Source: Anaeramoeba flamelloides (lineage: Eukaryota; Metamonada; Anaeramoebidae). Taken from it: a stretch of DNA of 64,000 nt. Made by a program: the position numbers and the translations under genes. This document shows positions 47,526 through 60,671 of the stretch, one piece after another; position 1 is the first letter of the stretch; each line of letters opens with the position of its first letter. Under the pieces are notes generated by a model, which was not told where the DNA came from, made no database searches, and was given only the letters and a program-made list of their open reading frames with translations. Where the stretch lies: NCBI GenBank assembly GCA_027625915.1, contig JANTQA010000029.1:5084001-5148000 (forward strand), written 5' to 3'.

Positions 47526-48138
47526 AACTATTTTTCAAAAATTTTTACTTACTTTATAATGTTTATGGAAGCTGTTTTGAGGGTTTAATCCAGTATTCTT
47601 AACAAAAAAATATTTTCAAATTTTTTGGATCAGAATCTTTTTTTCTAATTTTACAAATTTTAGTTTTTCTTTTCCAAATTCTTATTTTTTAAATCGTTTT
47701 TTTTTTTCTTTTTTTTTGAAGTTGCAAATTTTTCTTTTATTTTCTTTTTCTTTTTTCTTTTTAAGTTTTTAAAAAAAGATCATGTGGAAAAAAAAAAAGA
47801 TCTTCAAAAAGACCATAATCACTATGAAAATTGTGACTATGAAATGTCTTGAAAATGGATTTAACTATTCATAAAAAAAATTGTTGTTCAACTTTTTTTC
47901 AGTGAAAGTTCAGTAATAAAAAATATGTAATGCTCATTTCAAAAATTGTGACTCTCTTTTTTTTTAGTTTTTGGTTTTATTTATTTTTAATTTTTAATAT
48001 TCCAGGCTTTTATATATTTAGAATGACTTAAAAGTGAATTAAAAATCAGATTTGGTTATTAATTGTTCTTTAATACTAAATGATAATTATTTTTTTCAAT
48101 TTATTATTTTGGTGAGTTACAATCTTTGAAAAAGAGGT
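47523..48138. mobile_element. Repeat X copy 2
   Basis: About 615 bp homologous to X1 (37062-37661). Shared words in order are 'ttttgagggtt', 'ccagtattctt', 'ttttttggatcagaatc', 'atcatgtggaaaaaaaaaa', 'aaatgtctt', 'agtgaaagtt' and 'tagaatgacttaaaag'. The long T run of X1 is short here. Confidence 0.65.
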
Positions 48139-48704
48139 AATATAATAAAATTTCACTGTGTTTTTAATATATCTTCTGTAACCCCCATTTCAAAGATTAT
48201 TATGTACCTAGATTAGAAATTTTAAAAAAAAATCTTGAATATTTAAGAACAATTAATAATTAAATCTGAGTAATAATTGTCTTTTAAATCATTATCGATT
48301 TGAAAAAACTGATATTTTAGAAAATTAAGAATAGTGAATAAAAACACGAGAAAAAATTTCCAATAGTATTATAATATAAGTCAATATTTCGGAAAAAAGA
48401 GTTTATTAAACAAATTTATGAATACTTGCAAATTACTTTTCTTTCTAAAATTTCAACCTATAAAATCCAACTTTCATTATTTGAAAACCTTTTAAATTTT
48501 TTAATGGGGTAAGTACACTTTACAAATTTTGAATGTCACCATTTATACGAAACTGAAGTATTCAAATCATTTCTCCTACCAAATAAATTTCCTTTTTAAT
48601 AAATATATGAGTGGAATATTTCCCAGTATAATATATTCATATACCAAGTTTTAAAAATAAATCTCAAAAATGAAAAATTTGATCAAAATAAAAAAAAAAT
48701 CATT

Positions 48705-49740
48705 TATTTATTGACCGTATCTATAACATTTGACACAATTACTTCTTCTCCATAAATATTATTTTTTAAACTGCATCGGAAATACTTTTGTTTGGAAAAA
48801 TTTTCTTTTAACAAATTACTTCTTATTTCTATGAAATAATTCCAAAACGAATTTAAAAATCCTATTCTAGTTTAATTTATCTAAATATATCTTAATTAGG
48901 AATGTAGGATTTTATTAGAATTTCTCTACAGAAATTGAGATTTATTGGATGTTTCGTTTGATTTGATAATTATTTATTTTTTATTAAATTGAAAACTCAA
49001 AATATTTTCAGAATATTTGCTTGAAATTTTTTCTTAATTTTTCTTTTTCACCAGATTGAATATTTTGTAACTTTTTTTTTATTTCGAGAATTCAATACCT
49101 CTAACTTTAATCTTTGAAATAGTACAATTTCCTTTTTCATCCTTCAATTTGATGAAAATATTGAAATAATAATTCTTTAATGATACTTTGTAAAAAAATG
49201 ATTGGTAAAATAATAATAAATAGTAATATCATGAGAAATTAATTGCAATATTTTTTTTTGGTATTCATCCTAATTAAGAAGATAAAGAAAACAAATCTCC
49301 CAAAAAATAAACCTATGGTCAAAAAATTTTTTTTTTCAATTCTTGATTTTAACAAATTTCTCTGGAAAGGTGATATTTCGTGCTTGGTCTTCTAAAAGAA
49401 AAGATTTGTTTCAAATACACACCTACTCTAGCCTACTTTATCCAATTTATTATATTATTAATTTCAATAATTCCTTATAAATATATTTAGAGATCCAAAA
49501 CAAAATGAATAAAACCAAAAATTTCGTCAATAAAAAATTATAAAAAAAAACTAAACAATTCTAGAATCAACTCACATTTACTTTAGGTTCGTTTTCTTTT
49601 CACAAATAGAGTAGTGAATGGTATTTTAGTTTCAATGTTTAAATATCCTGTGGTACTCAAAAAATCTTTTTTTAGTAATTTTGTTCCAATTAAAATTTTA
49701 AAAAATTGTAAAATGTACCTACTTTCTTAAAAAAACAAAT
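48705..49740 (+). repeat. Dispersed repeat S copy 2
   Basis: Same-orientation match to 39620-40690. X2 then S2 here parallels X1 then S1 at 37-40.7 kb, although the sequence between X and S differs in the two places. Confidence 0.55.
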
Positions 49741-50398
49741 AACAAAACAAAAACAATTATATTTTAGAATTGTTTTTTTTTTTTTTAATTCATAAAATAA
49801 AAATTGAGTAATTTTTTAATTTTTTTCTTTGAAAAATTAACCTCTCTTACTTGAAAAGAACTCTTATCCACTAAAATGAAAAAGAAAATAAAAATAAATT
49901 ATTTTTTTTATTTTGGATATTTAAAAAAAGCAAAAAGATCGAAAATTTTATAAAGTCCAAAAAAATTTAGAATAATTTTCTTTTTTTTTTTTTCATATAT
50001 TTTTCTATTCAAATATTTTTTTGACCTTTACTACATCGAAGCTTCTTATATATATTCATAATTAAAATATAAATAAATTTTATTTTTTTCCTTTTTCTGT
50101 TTCTATAAATGTTAAAGTATAAAAAAAAAAAATAATTCTATTTTTTTTTTTTTTCCAAAAAACAGACTTTTCCCCAAAAAAAAATCTTTTATTCTGCCAA
50201 AAAAAGACCAAAATCGCTTATTCCTTAATAAAAGTTAGGAATTTATAGTGTATATCATATATTAATTATATACATCCAAACTTTAACAGCAAATTCTTGT
50301 AAAATTTTTCATTTAAAGGTATCTGTATCTGCATTATATCCTCACATTTAATCTATTCTATTTGTTACTATAAGTTTTTTTTTTATTTGAAATGGGAT

Positions 50399-53300
50399 TT
50401 AATCATAAAAAATATGTTCATTAACAAAGGATAAGAAATTATAAAATAACCAAATATCGGCATCAACCCTCTTAAATATTATTTTATTCACCCCTTTCCG
50501 AGCATCCAAGGTAAGAACTTTAAATTGGAATTTGATTATAGATTTTTTATATACTGTATGACAATCATAATGGAATTTCTTTATTTTAATATATTGTATT
50601 CCCAATAAATCAAAAATCTTTAAATTGCATTTAATAATCGTTTTTTTCGGTTTTGATGATATTGAGCAATTTAATAATTCGTGAATAGTATCAATTTTTT
50701 CATTTTTTTTAAGAAAAGTGTAATTTTGGCCGTTGATAACCCTTTTAGAGAAATTATTTGCTCTTTGAAAGTTTTTAAAATAATTAGTAGTTTTTCTGGT
50801 ATTCGGTTTTTTAAATGAAAACATAGATTTTTTTTTTTCAAAATACAAATCTTTCTGTGTTTTTGAATAGTTTAATAGTTTATTGAGATTGAAATTTGCC
50901 AAGGAATGTTTTTTATATCGATTTAGAATTGGTGTTGTACTGGATCTTTTCATAATGTCATAATATTCGTTTGGATCTGGGTTGTACTTTCCCATTTTAT
51001 ACTGTGGGTTTCTTTTTTTGATCCTTCGAATTTGTTGTGGGCTGAATTTATTAATTAAGGGGGTCTTGACTCCTTCTAGTACGTTACCAATATACGACAA
51101 ATATGAATTTTCCAATATTTTGAGTTTGTTTTGCTGTAGAGATGTGCTATCGTATGTTTGCTTATTTTGAATGTATTCCTTATGATTTGCTATCTCTTGA
51201 TGATCATTTTTAGTATCTGTTTTTGTTGAGTTAAAGTGGGTATTTGAAATGATAAAATTTGTCGAATTTGATGAATTTGAAAAACTTGAATCACTTGAAT
51301 CTAATTCTACAAATATCTTTGAATGGAATGATTCAATACTTTTGTATAAATTGTCTCTTTCTTGATCCCACACCCTCTGTGTTTCCGTTTCTATTTCCTC
51401 CTTTATTTTGTCTTCTTCAATTGGATTTTTGTCTTCGTCAAGTTGCTCTTTGTCTTGGGTAATGTTTTCTTTTAAATTATTATCATTCTTTAACAATAAT
51501 TCGTGCCCTTCTCTTTGAAGTGAGGTGTTATTTGGTATTTTGATATTGTATGATTTATGAATAGAACCTTTTTTTAATTTATTTTGATTTAATAATATAT
51601 TTTCATTTTGAGGCAATTTTAAATTATTAATTGTAAAGTTATTTTCAATCAATTTTTCATCCTTAATCCATGTGCTCTGATGAATCTCTTTTAAATTTAC
51701 CCTTTGTGTTACATCTATTTGAAGCATTCTCTGAATCAGTGTAGAAAGGGGATTATTGACAAAAGCTGGCAAATTTAAATTAATTTCAATTTCAGGTTTT
51801 TCTTTATCATTTTCTTCCTTTTCTTGATTAAATTCTTCATCGATAACAGGCATGTATAGTTTGTGATCAAATGGCAATTTTCCAGTTAAAAAATAATAAG
51901 TGCATAACCCAAAAGACCATATATCACATTTTTCATAGGCTATGTTTTGAATGGAATTATTTATTATTTCTGGTGAGCAATATTCGTAATCAGTAAAAAA
52001 CTTGTTTAAAGTGTTATTTGGTGTGTTATGGAGCGAGTACAGATATTCAAATCCAAAATATTTTAATTTGATCTCAAAATTAGAATTTATAAATATTAAT
52101 TTTGGATTCAGATTTAAATAAAATAGGTTTTTTGAGTGTAAATACGCCATAACTATTAGATTATTGTTTTTATAAAAAGAAGATCAATAATTATATATTA
52201 AAAATGGTTTGTAAATTTAATTAAATTAATATATCAAAAAAATATTATTTATCTCTGTGTATTTAAAATATTATATTATTTCCTGTTAGTGTTTTTTTTT
52301 TTAAGCAACTAGTCTCTATTTTTTTTTTTACAAATTTCTAAATAAGGATTCCAGATCTAGAAATATATTTAAAATTGAAAATAAACAGTTTTTCAAATCA
52401 AAGTAATTGGAAAAAAATTTTTTCAAATCTCTATTAAATTTAAGTAAAAGAATTTAATAGAGATGAGTACCTAAACTTTTGGAATCATTTAAAGGTTCTT
52501 TTAAGATTAGAATAAATTTTATGAAAATATCATTAATATAATAATTTTTTATTTTCAATTTAATTAGAACTTTTAATTCTATATTGCTTTTCTGAAAAAA
52601 ATGCCCCCAAGTAAATAAATAAAGAGATTCTTTAAAATAACAGATTATAATTACATTAATCTTTTGAAGTATTACTTAAAATAAATAAAAGAACTTTCAT
52701 AACTGTTTCAAAAACATGAGCGTATTGAAGTTTTAAAAGTTGTTATACAAACCACTTCAAATTTTGGATTAAACAAATTAAACGGTATTTTTGGGAACTT
52801 GTAGACCATACATTTGAAAATTTTTTAGAACATATTTTTTTAAAAAAGCCCTATCCTCACCATTTAAATTAAAAATTTGTGAAGATTGGTTTCAAATAGT
52901 GAAATTATTTATCCTTTAAAGTGCCCAGAAGGTTCAACTAGAATTGTGTAAGAAATTCAAAAACATTTTCTTATCAATAATTTGAAAAGATTTATAACAA
53001 GAACTCTGTTAAGATAATAATTGCTTTAATAAAAAAAATCAACTTTTATATTCTTATTTAAAATATTTATAAACACCTTAACTAACTTTAATGGCAGTGT
53101 TTTACAGTATGTATTTATAATTCATTGGAATGTCTCCTCCTCAATTATCATCTATAGCTCAAAATAGAAAAAAATTATTAGATACAATTATTATTTCTAA
53201 GTGGTTTTGTTAAGATCCTTTGGTTTTTTTTTTTTTTTAATTATAATTGCAATATCTTTTGGGAATTTAAATAAAAAATTTCATATATTAATTGAAAAAT

Positions 53301-56300
53301 GCCAGTATTTCAAAGATCAAGAAAGCTACTTGTAATATCCCAAAAGAAAAGGATGTTTAAATTGGTTTTTATTGTTCGGATTGATTAGAAATTTTGAGAT
53401 GTTTGACACGTTGATATTAATTTTTTTCTTCTTTTTATTGAATTTATTTTTATTTTCAGGTTTTTGTGATTCTCAGTATAATTTCCAATATAAAAAGCAA
53501 ATTAACCTTTTTCTCGATACGCTTTTCAAAATAGTTAGGGATGAATAAAATACTTTTCTATTTGAGCTAAATTTTTAGTATATTTTTTTTTATTTTTGTA
53601 ATTTAAGGTAGGTGTGGATAATACCTATTGTTTATGGTTGGGTTTTTATTATTATTTTTTTTTTAAAAATAGATAGATTTTGCAAAAAAAAAATAATTAA
53701 TAAAAAAGTCATTATATTTTACATGATTTCAAAGAATAGAGTTAACTCTAAGATTTTACTCTATTATTTTCAATTATGTAAAGGTTCATTCAGGTGTTCT
53801 GTTTATTTGGAAAATTAATAGGTTTTCAGAATAAAACAGAAAAATCATATATGACTAAATTAGGTTTCTTTTAATATCTAAAATTTAAAAAAAAACCGTC
53901 GATAGATTTTCCATATTTTAAAATAATCAAGTAAAATCAACGGGTTTTCTCTTTCCTTTTCGACCCTGGAAAAGTGTTTTTAGTTTTTTTTTTTAATGTC
54001 TGGAATTTTATGTTTATTTATTAATGCATCCTTACAGGTATAAAAACAACAACACCTGAGTTTTGCATTTTTTTTTATTTTCACTTTATTGAAAAGTTCT
54101 TTTCCAATTTTTTTCTAAAAAATTTTTGAAAAAAAAGGAAAAAAAATATTATAAAAAATTTCATTGAAAGATCTCAATGACAAAAAAAACGTGACTTGGG
54201 ATGGAATAATAAACACTTGAAATTCCAAGTAAATTAGATCTGCAGACATACATTAAAATTTATTATTTTTCCACACTTTTGTTATTTTATTTTTTTCGAT
54301 TTATTTTTGATACATAATTGTTTTGGAATTTTTTTTATTGAATGGAAAATAGTTGCTAAATACATTCATTTCATTCTATTCAGTAAACTTAAAATAAAAT
54401 TTGTTCTTTAATTTTTCATTTACAAAATAAAAGTTCGAGAATTTCTTTCCTTTCTTTTCTTTTTAGAAAAAATTTCAATTTACGTTTTATTGTGTTTGAA
54501 AAATTCTTTCATTAGTAAATCTTGCAATGATGAATTGTTTCTCATTTTTAATATCCCTTTTTAATTCTATGAATTTTAAACGATTTGCTTCATAACATAG
54601 ATAACTATTTTTTTATTCTTGAAAAAAGACTCAAAAATAAATGATTTACCTTATCCGGATTTTTTATTTTTTATACTCAAAGTACTCCTTTAAATTAAAA
54701 AAAAAACTGTTATGTTTTCTTGAATTATCTTTTTATTTGTGAAGTTTTCTAGGTTTTTTTTTACTTTCGGAAATAAACAGAAAATTTTAATAAATTTTCG
54801 ATTTATTTCAAAGAGAAAAAAAAACCTAACGAAAATCAATATATTTGACAAATAAACAGAAAACTCAAAAAAACCTAGAACACTTAACAGATCAAACAGA
54901 AAACCTCAAAAAAAAACCCGCCATTAGGTTTTCCAGAATTTTAAAAAATTGAGTTAAATCTTTGATTTTACTCTTAACTTTTGAATTCTATAAAGAGGCT
55001 GTTGATTTTTTTTTTTACTTTTTGTAATAAAAAGAAAATTTATAGAATTTTCATTTTATTATAAAAATTAAAAAAAGCCTAGGCATTCTATGGCATTCAA
55101 CATCACTTTCATTTAGTTTTCCAGAATTTTATATGAATTGAGTAAAAGCTTAGATTTTACCCTATCCTTTTGAATTATTGAAAACCTCGGCACTTTATGG
55201 AACTTTAAGTCAGAATTCCCAGGAGAGGTAAAAACACGATAGAAAGATTATTTTCAGAGATAAAAATTCCACAATCTATAATTAATACTGGTAATACACT
55301 GTTGTTAGGTTTTTTTAATTTGATAGAATTGAGCGTATTCCTAGATTTTGTTTTTATTCTTTTGAATTTTGGAAAACCGCAGTTAGGTTTTTTTTTACTT
55401 TTTGTATTAAAAAGAAAATTTAATGAATTTTCATTTTATTATAAAAATTAAAAAAAAACCTAGGTACTTGACGGCACTCGACATCACTCCAAAGCACTTT
55501 TCGAATTCCTAAACTTATATTTGGATTTTTTTTCGAATATTCAAAAATATTATAATTATCTACTCGGGTTAATAAAGAGGGTGAATTCTGTTTATTAATA
55601 ATATTAGAAATATTATTCTTTTTTAAATACTTGTAAAACAATTTTAAAAAGGTGAGAATTGTTTTAAAACTTTATTGAAGTTTTCTATTTTTAAAAAAAA
55701 GAGGAATTTTTGAGAATTAAAACTATTAAAAAAATTAAGGTTTTAAAAAAAATAAGCACTCAACATTTTAATAACCAAGTAGAGGGTAGGAGTGTGAAGA
55801 AAATTGCCTTTTTAAAACATTTTGAGGCTTCACTTTTGAAACCCCATTTCTTTAGACTGGTTTTAAAACTGACAATACAAAAAAAATAAAATTCTGAATT
55901 TATATAAAAAGATGCATAAAAACTTTCTAAATATTGTCATTTTCCCATTAAGATTGAATAATTTTTCATTAGGATTCTCAAATATATTTGTCCAACTATT
56001 GTATTATTTATCATGGAAAAAAACCAAGACCTTCTTAATTTCATTGATCTTGATAATCTTGAGTCTTATTGATTTGGTTCTCTTTATTTTTGAAACTTTG
56101 AGAAAAAATATGTTTTTTTTAAGATGAAAATAACAGTATTTTCACAGGCAGAGATTTTCATTGAAAAAAAATTGTTCAATTCACGTAAAGTCTGGGTGAA
56201 TGCCACTTAGCCCAAAAATTACAAATATAGAAATTCACATCTGTTTTTTAAATAATATTTTTGAAAAAAAGTTGCTTAAAATCTATTTGACATCATTTTT

Positions 56301-57051
56301 GAACTGTCTTTGTATATCTTCAAGACCGGGATTTATTTAACCTGTCAAAAGTATTTCAGATTTAAAACAAAGTATATATTCTGAAAGTAGTATTTTTCGG
56401 TTTCAGTTTTTCTGATTGAACAATTCTAGAAATTCTCTTATGGTTTACAATTTAATTAAAAAAATCTCAGTTTTTTGTCGGGTTTAATAATGATTAAATT
56501 TTTACTTTGAAAATTCCCTTTTTTTTCTTTTTTTTATGATTTTTTTTTTAAATGGGGTCAAAATATTCGAAAAAAACAAATAACATAAAACAAATTCACC
56601 GAACTTTCTTTGTCGATTGTTTTTAATAAAACCATAAAATTTTGCACCATTGGAATAGTCTGAATTGATTTAAAAAAGATAATCCGATAATTTCAAATTT
56701 TGATTTCACTTCAAAGAGAAGGGGGCGAGTTTTTTATGTGTTCTCTATTCTCCCCATAAAAACAAAAAAACTAAAAGTATTTTATGTTTTACCCATTTAA
56801 TTTTTTTAGTTTCAAACAGAAAATCGATTATTAACAAAATTAATAACACCATTCAAAGTGGCCTGTAGAATTTTCCAAAAAATCGAACACTTTGAAAAAT
56901 GAAAATGAAAAATATTTTCAGAAAGAAACAAGAAACAAGAAACATCATCACAACATTAAAAAGGTACAACCAAAATGAAATAGGAAATACTGTTTTGTTT
57001 TTCTTAACCCGAAAAAAGATCAATCTTATTTTGATCTCTACCCATAATAAG

Positions 57052-57082
<31 letters not shown>

Positions 57083-57558
57083 AATAAAAAGAATCGGCTT
57101 ATTACCTGCAAGAAGTTGTGAAAAAAAAGATTTGGTTTCTTCAATTGTTTTTAATTTCGCTTGTTTGTGGAGAAATTGAGTTACTGTTGAACCCTTGGGG
57201 TAATCTGTTACAATGATTAAAGCATTTTTGGTCTCATAAGAGTTATCAATTTTTAAAAGATTCGAATGATCCAATTTCTTAAGAACTGCAAGATGATCGT
57301 GATAGTCTTTGCATTTGATACAGTTTTTTGAAATTATGTCAGCAATTTTCTACATTCAAAAAAGGAGAAAAACAAAAAGTCAATTAAAATAATTTTTCAT
57401 TTAGACCTTTTCAAATTAAAACTCATTGGATTCGAGAATAAAAGGAAAATTACTTTTTTATGAGTAACAGCATCAAGTACTTTGTATGATTCCAAATAAT
57501 TGGAATTTTTGTATTGTTTAAGTACTTTGTAGTGAGACAAAAAATTAATTGGAAGCAT
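50399..57558 (-). CDS. AMPK/MARK-like pseudokinase, three exons
   Basis: Exons 57558-57454, 57349-57106 and 52152-50399 join in frame with GT-AG junctions to 700 residues. The kinase fold is clear: N-lobe words HSNLLKI and ALIIVTDYPKGSTVTQFL (exon 2), then AYLHSKNLFYLNLNPKLIF and DIWSFGLCTYYFLTGKLPF (exon 3). Every catalytic element is lost: no glycine-rich loop (QYKNSNYLESYKV), no VAIK-type Lys (KKIADIIS), HRDLKPEN reads Y-L-N-L-N-P-K-L (residues 128-135), and DFG reads YFG (148-150). Residues about 290-610 are disordered and Ser/Asn/Lys-rich. The last 70 residues (KFQFKVLTL...INKIIFKRVDADIWLFYNF style) resemble a KA1 membrane-binding domain. It is probably a scaffold or membrane-bound regulator related to MARK/KIN1 kinases. 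The exon structure is my reading from frame and homology. Confidence 0.85.
52305..52471. mobile_element. TTAA MITE family B copy 3
   Basis: About 167 bp in the pseudokinase intron. Left TTAA at 52301-52304; right flank decayed to CTAA. Inner words 'aaatttctaaataaggattcc', 'gatctagaaatat' and 'tttaatagagat' match B1 and B2. Confidence 0.75.
53765..55500. repeat. Cluster of F-family hairpin repeats
   Basis: At least four related hairpins: about 53765-53960, 54700-54935, 54975-55135 and 55300-55500. Each has arms with 'ctaggttttttt' or 'aaaaaaacctagg', a loop with 'aataaacagaaaat' or 'aataaaaagaaaat', and shoulders such as 'ggcattcaacatcact' or 'ggcactcgacatcact'. Same family as 41845-42225. 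Confidence 0.6.
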
Positions 57559-59300
57559 AACTAAAAAAAATGTGAATAAAAAGTAAAAATTTCTTATGAG
57601 AAACTTGAGGTGTCTGTTAATTTCTGAAAAACTCTTAACAATTACCAGACTTTGTTTTTTAAAAATCTTTAAAAAAGGTCAAGTTCTTATTCTTTTTCTT
57701 GTTCTTGTTCTTGTTTTGTACAAATAAAAAAAACTTTTCATGAAAAATTCTAACTTCCATAGAGTTAAATTAGAAATTAATTGATTTGTGGACCCAAAAT
57801 TGTTTCTTTTTTGAGAATTTAGAGATTGATTTGAGAAAGTAAAAAAAACTTAAAAGTTGATTTTTTATTATTTATTTTTAAAAATAGGATGATATTTTCG
57901 ATTTGACAAGTTAGGAAAATTCAATTGAAATTCATGGACAAACTCTGTTTTCCACTTGTTGATCTTTTGGATTAAGCAAAAAAGAATTTTTTAAAATTAT
58001 TATCTTTTTCGAAAAGATGTTCAACTTATTTATTCATAAAACATGATTACAATTTTATTGATTGGATTGCCGAGTATTTTAGAATCAAATAATGGAATTT
58101 TTTGGATGAACCCCAAAAGAATTCTCAAATAGGAATCCTTTTTGTGATGAATGCTGAAAAGGACCATGCAACAATTGAAATATTATCTGTTTGTGTACAT
58201 CAAAAATGAAAAATAACACATTAGCTGTTTTATTTTGACGAAAAGTCGAAAGAACTTTTTAACTTGTTTTACCCTGAAAGCGTAGATTGTGTCAGATAAG
58301 CAATCTTTTGTTTCAACGGAGATATTTTTTTTTGAAAAAAATTAAAAGATAAAGACTTCTCTTGCGATATCCAGTAAATAAAAACCAGAAACAAAAACCA
58401 AACAATTGTATTGTTTGTAAAAATTGTCAGTACTTTCTCAATAAAATGTTTGAGAATTCTATCAGGATTATAATTCTCAATTGAGAAAAATAAGAAAAAT
58501 AAGAAAAAGCAAATAATCTGAAATTCACGTAATTTGATCAACTGACCCTGAAAATTCTAGAGAACTGAAAATAGCCTTTTTAAATGATACAAAATTGTCA
58601 TGTACACAAAATAAAACGACTTTTTCCAATAAAACTCATCTTTTTTTTTCTTCTTATTCCACGTTTTACATCTACTTACACACAAATTGTAAAACAAAAG
58701 ATAAATCAAATTTGAGGGTAAAAAACATTGATATTGTTGACAAAACTTTTAAATTGTGAATATGATTTGTTTTAGATTTTTTGTAATTAGTCTGTTGTTA
58801 TTCAATTTGCTGTTTTTGAAGTTTAAGTGAAAATTATTAAAAAATTGTCATTTTTTTGAGATAAAAGTTCGCTTTTGATCGTTCATTCTTTTTGAGAATT
58901 GCTTGATTCAATACAGAACTTGAAGAAAAGGTTATCATATTTTCATACAATTTGCTGTTAATTAAAATATAAATGAGAAAAAATGGTTACTGAATATCTT
59001 TTTTCCATTTTTTCTCTTTGACAATTAAAAATTTACAATAAATTGAGAATAAATATGTTCTCATTTATTTGTTTGATTTTTTTTTTATACTATATATATA
59101 TCTTATATATTGTATAAATATAAATTGGGTGAACCCAGAACCATGAGTGGAAGTCATTTCAGTATGAAAAAAGATTAATTAATCAACAATTTTTACTTGT
59201 GAAAATTTACAATACATCATATTCTAGATTTCTTTAATCTTAGAGTGAATCAACCTTAGAAAAGAAGAAAAATGTTTTTTTCATTTGCCTGATAAAATTT

Positions 59301-59553
59301 AAAGCCTTGGTATCAGTATAAAAGCAAAAAATTGCCATTTTTTTTTTTTTTTCATTTTTTTATATTAACTTTTTTGGAATATAAATAAGTTATATTTTTG
59401 AACCAAGTATTTGACTAGTTTTATATAGTAACCATTTTTACATTTCAGTCAACCTTTAGTTGGTGGGGGTTTTGAAAAAGGAAATTGAAAAAAAATGAAA
59501 AAAACAAAAAATGGCCATTTTTTGCTTTTATATGGAAACTTGGGCTTCAAGAA
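59301..59553. mobile_element. Inverted-end element K
   Basis: About 250 bp with inverted arms: left 'tataaaagcaaaaaattgcc', right 'ggccattttttgcttttata', extending outward through 'aagcc' and 'ggctt'. Single copy in the window; the target duplication is unclear. Confidence 0.55.
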
Positions 59554-59692
59554 TTCTAAATCGGTTTTTGTTAAAGTTATCCAAATTTGATGTTTCTCTG
59601 GGAACTGAAATACAATTTTGTAAACCACACAAACAGTTTAATAGTATTTCTTTGAAGGGTATACTAAATAATTCTCAATTTTAGGTTTTTAA

Positions 59693-59865
59693 GGGAATAA
59701 TCTCTATTAATTTTTTTTAACCTATTTATAATGGAGATTGAGAAAATTTTTTGTCAATTACTGAGATCTGAAAAACCTTTTTTAATTTTCAATATTAAAC
59801 ATATTTCTAGATAAGAATCTTTATTTAGAAATTGGTCAAAAAAAAAAATAATCGAGAAGAGTCTC
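59693..59865. mobile_element. TTAA MITE family B copy 4
   Basis: 173 bp flanked by TTAA at 59689-59692 and 59866-59869, in reverse orientation to B1-B3. Its words 'gagattgagaaaattttt', 'atatttctagataag' and 'tttagaaattggtc' are the complement of the B1 interior. Confidence 0.8.
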
Positions 59866-60671
59866 TTAATGGAAATTAAAAAAAAATGTTAATTGATCCA
59901 AAGACTTTTGGAAATTCTCAAATAAAACAAGTACAATTTAAATATATATATTACTTCTTGCTTCATTTACTTTCTGCTTTATATTCAAATATTTTTAAAT
60001 AATTTTCACCGACTTTAGAATATTTTTTTATAATTTTTAAAGTAATTATAGCAAGTAGATAATTATTTTGAACCTTTTCAAGGTTATTTTAGATTTCGAC
60101 AGCTAAATCTTTTTTAAACTAAAAAAAAATTTTCATAAAAAAAAAAACTTAAATTTTAACAATATTACTTTTTTGTTTCCACATTCTTTTTATCCCAATT
60201 AATGTGTTTCTGGTCATACCAGTAATCTTAAATGGCCATAAAAGTTAGATAGTCCTTAATCTTAGTATAAAATCACACTTTTGTAGTTAGTTTAAGGTCA
60301 AGATTCCAATGAATTCGAAATTTCTAAATAAAAATCCAACACAAGATATTCATATAACTAATGTCGATTATGTATTGAAATATTTAAATAATTTTTTTTT
60401 TTCGAAAAACGAGGGATTTTCTTTATTTTTTATTATATTATTAGACACCGATTTTCAACAAGTTTGAATTAATTGTTGAATTCATAAATCCCAAAATCGC
60501 AGAATTCCACTCTGGAGCAAGTAAGTATTTTGGTATAACATAATACCCAATTTGAATCATCGATAGGAATAACCGATCATATCAGTTCCACATACACTAC
60601 CACACATACCCATTTTTTTTTCTTTTATGAACATAAAAAATTCCAAGTTTAGTGGTGAAAAAAATCCTGAC

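Larger units (their letters stand above)
34215..50398. other. 16-kb gene-free region of repeats
   Basis: No gene of any length can be supported between the orphan gene and the pseudokinase. The region holds hairpin L (35025-35161), A5 with X1 (36644-38368), repeat S copy 1, F1, R1, a 10-bp minisatellite, AT/AC microsatellites, X2 and S copy 2. The rest is AT-rich sequence with long T and A runs. Confidence 0.55.
52153..57105 (-). other. 4.95-kb intron 2 of the pseudokinase gene
   Basis: Donor GTAATAAG at 57105 and acceptor AATAG at 52153-52154. It contains B3 (52305-52471), the F-family cluster (about 53765-55500) and a 30-base A run at 57053-57080 close to the donor. The first intron of this gene is only 104 bp (57350-57453). 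Short plus-strand frames inside it (for example 55912-56127) are not supported as genes. Confidence 0.85.

Noticed and set aside
55912-56127. Plus-strand 71-codon frame inside the pseudokinase intron
   Set aside because: Hydrophobic by composition, no homology seen, no promoter or repeat context.
58269-58541. A 90-codon hydrophobic frame on the minus strand, possible membrane protein
   Set aside because: Phe/Leu/Ile-rich as any open frame in AT-rich DNA tends to be. The length is near what chance allows over six frames, there is no recognisable domain, and the flanking DNA does not extend it by clean splicing.
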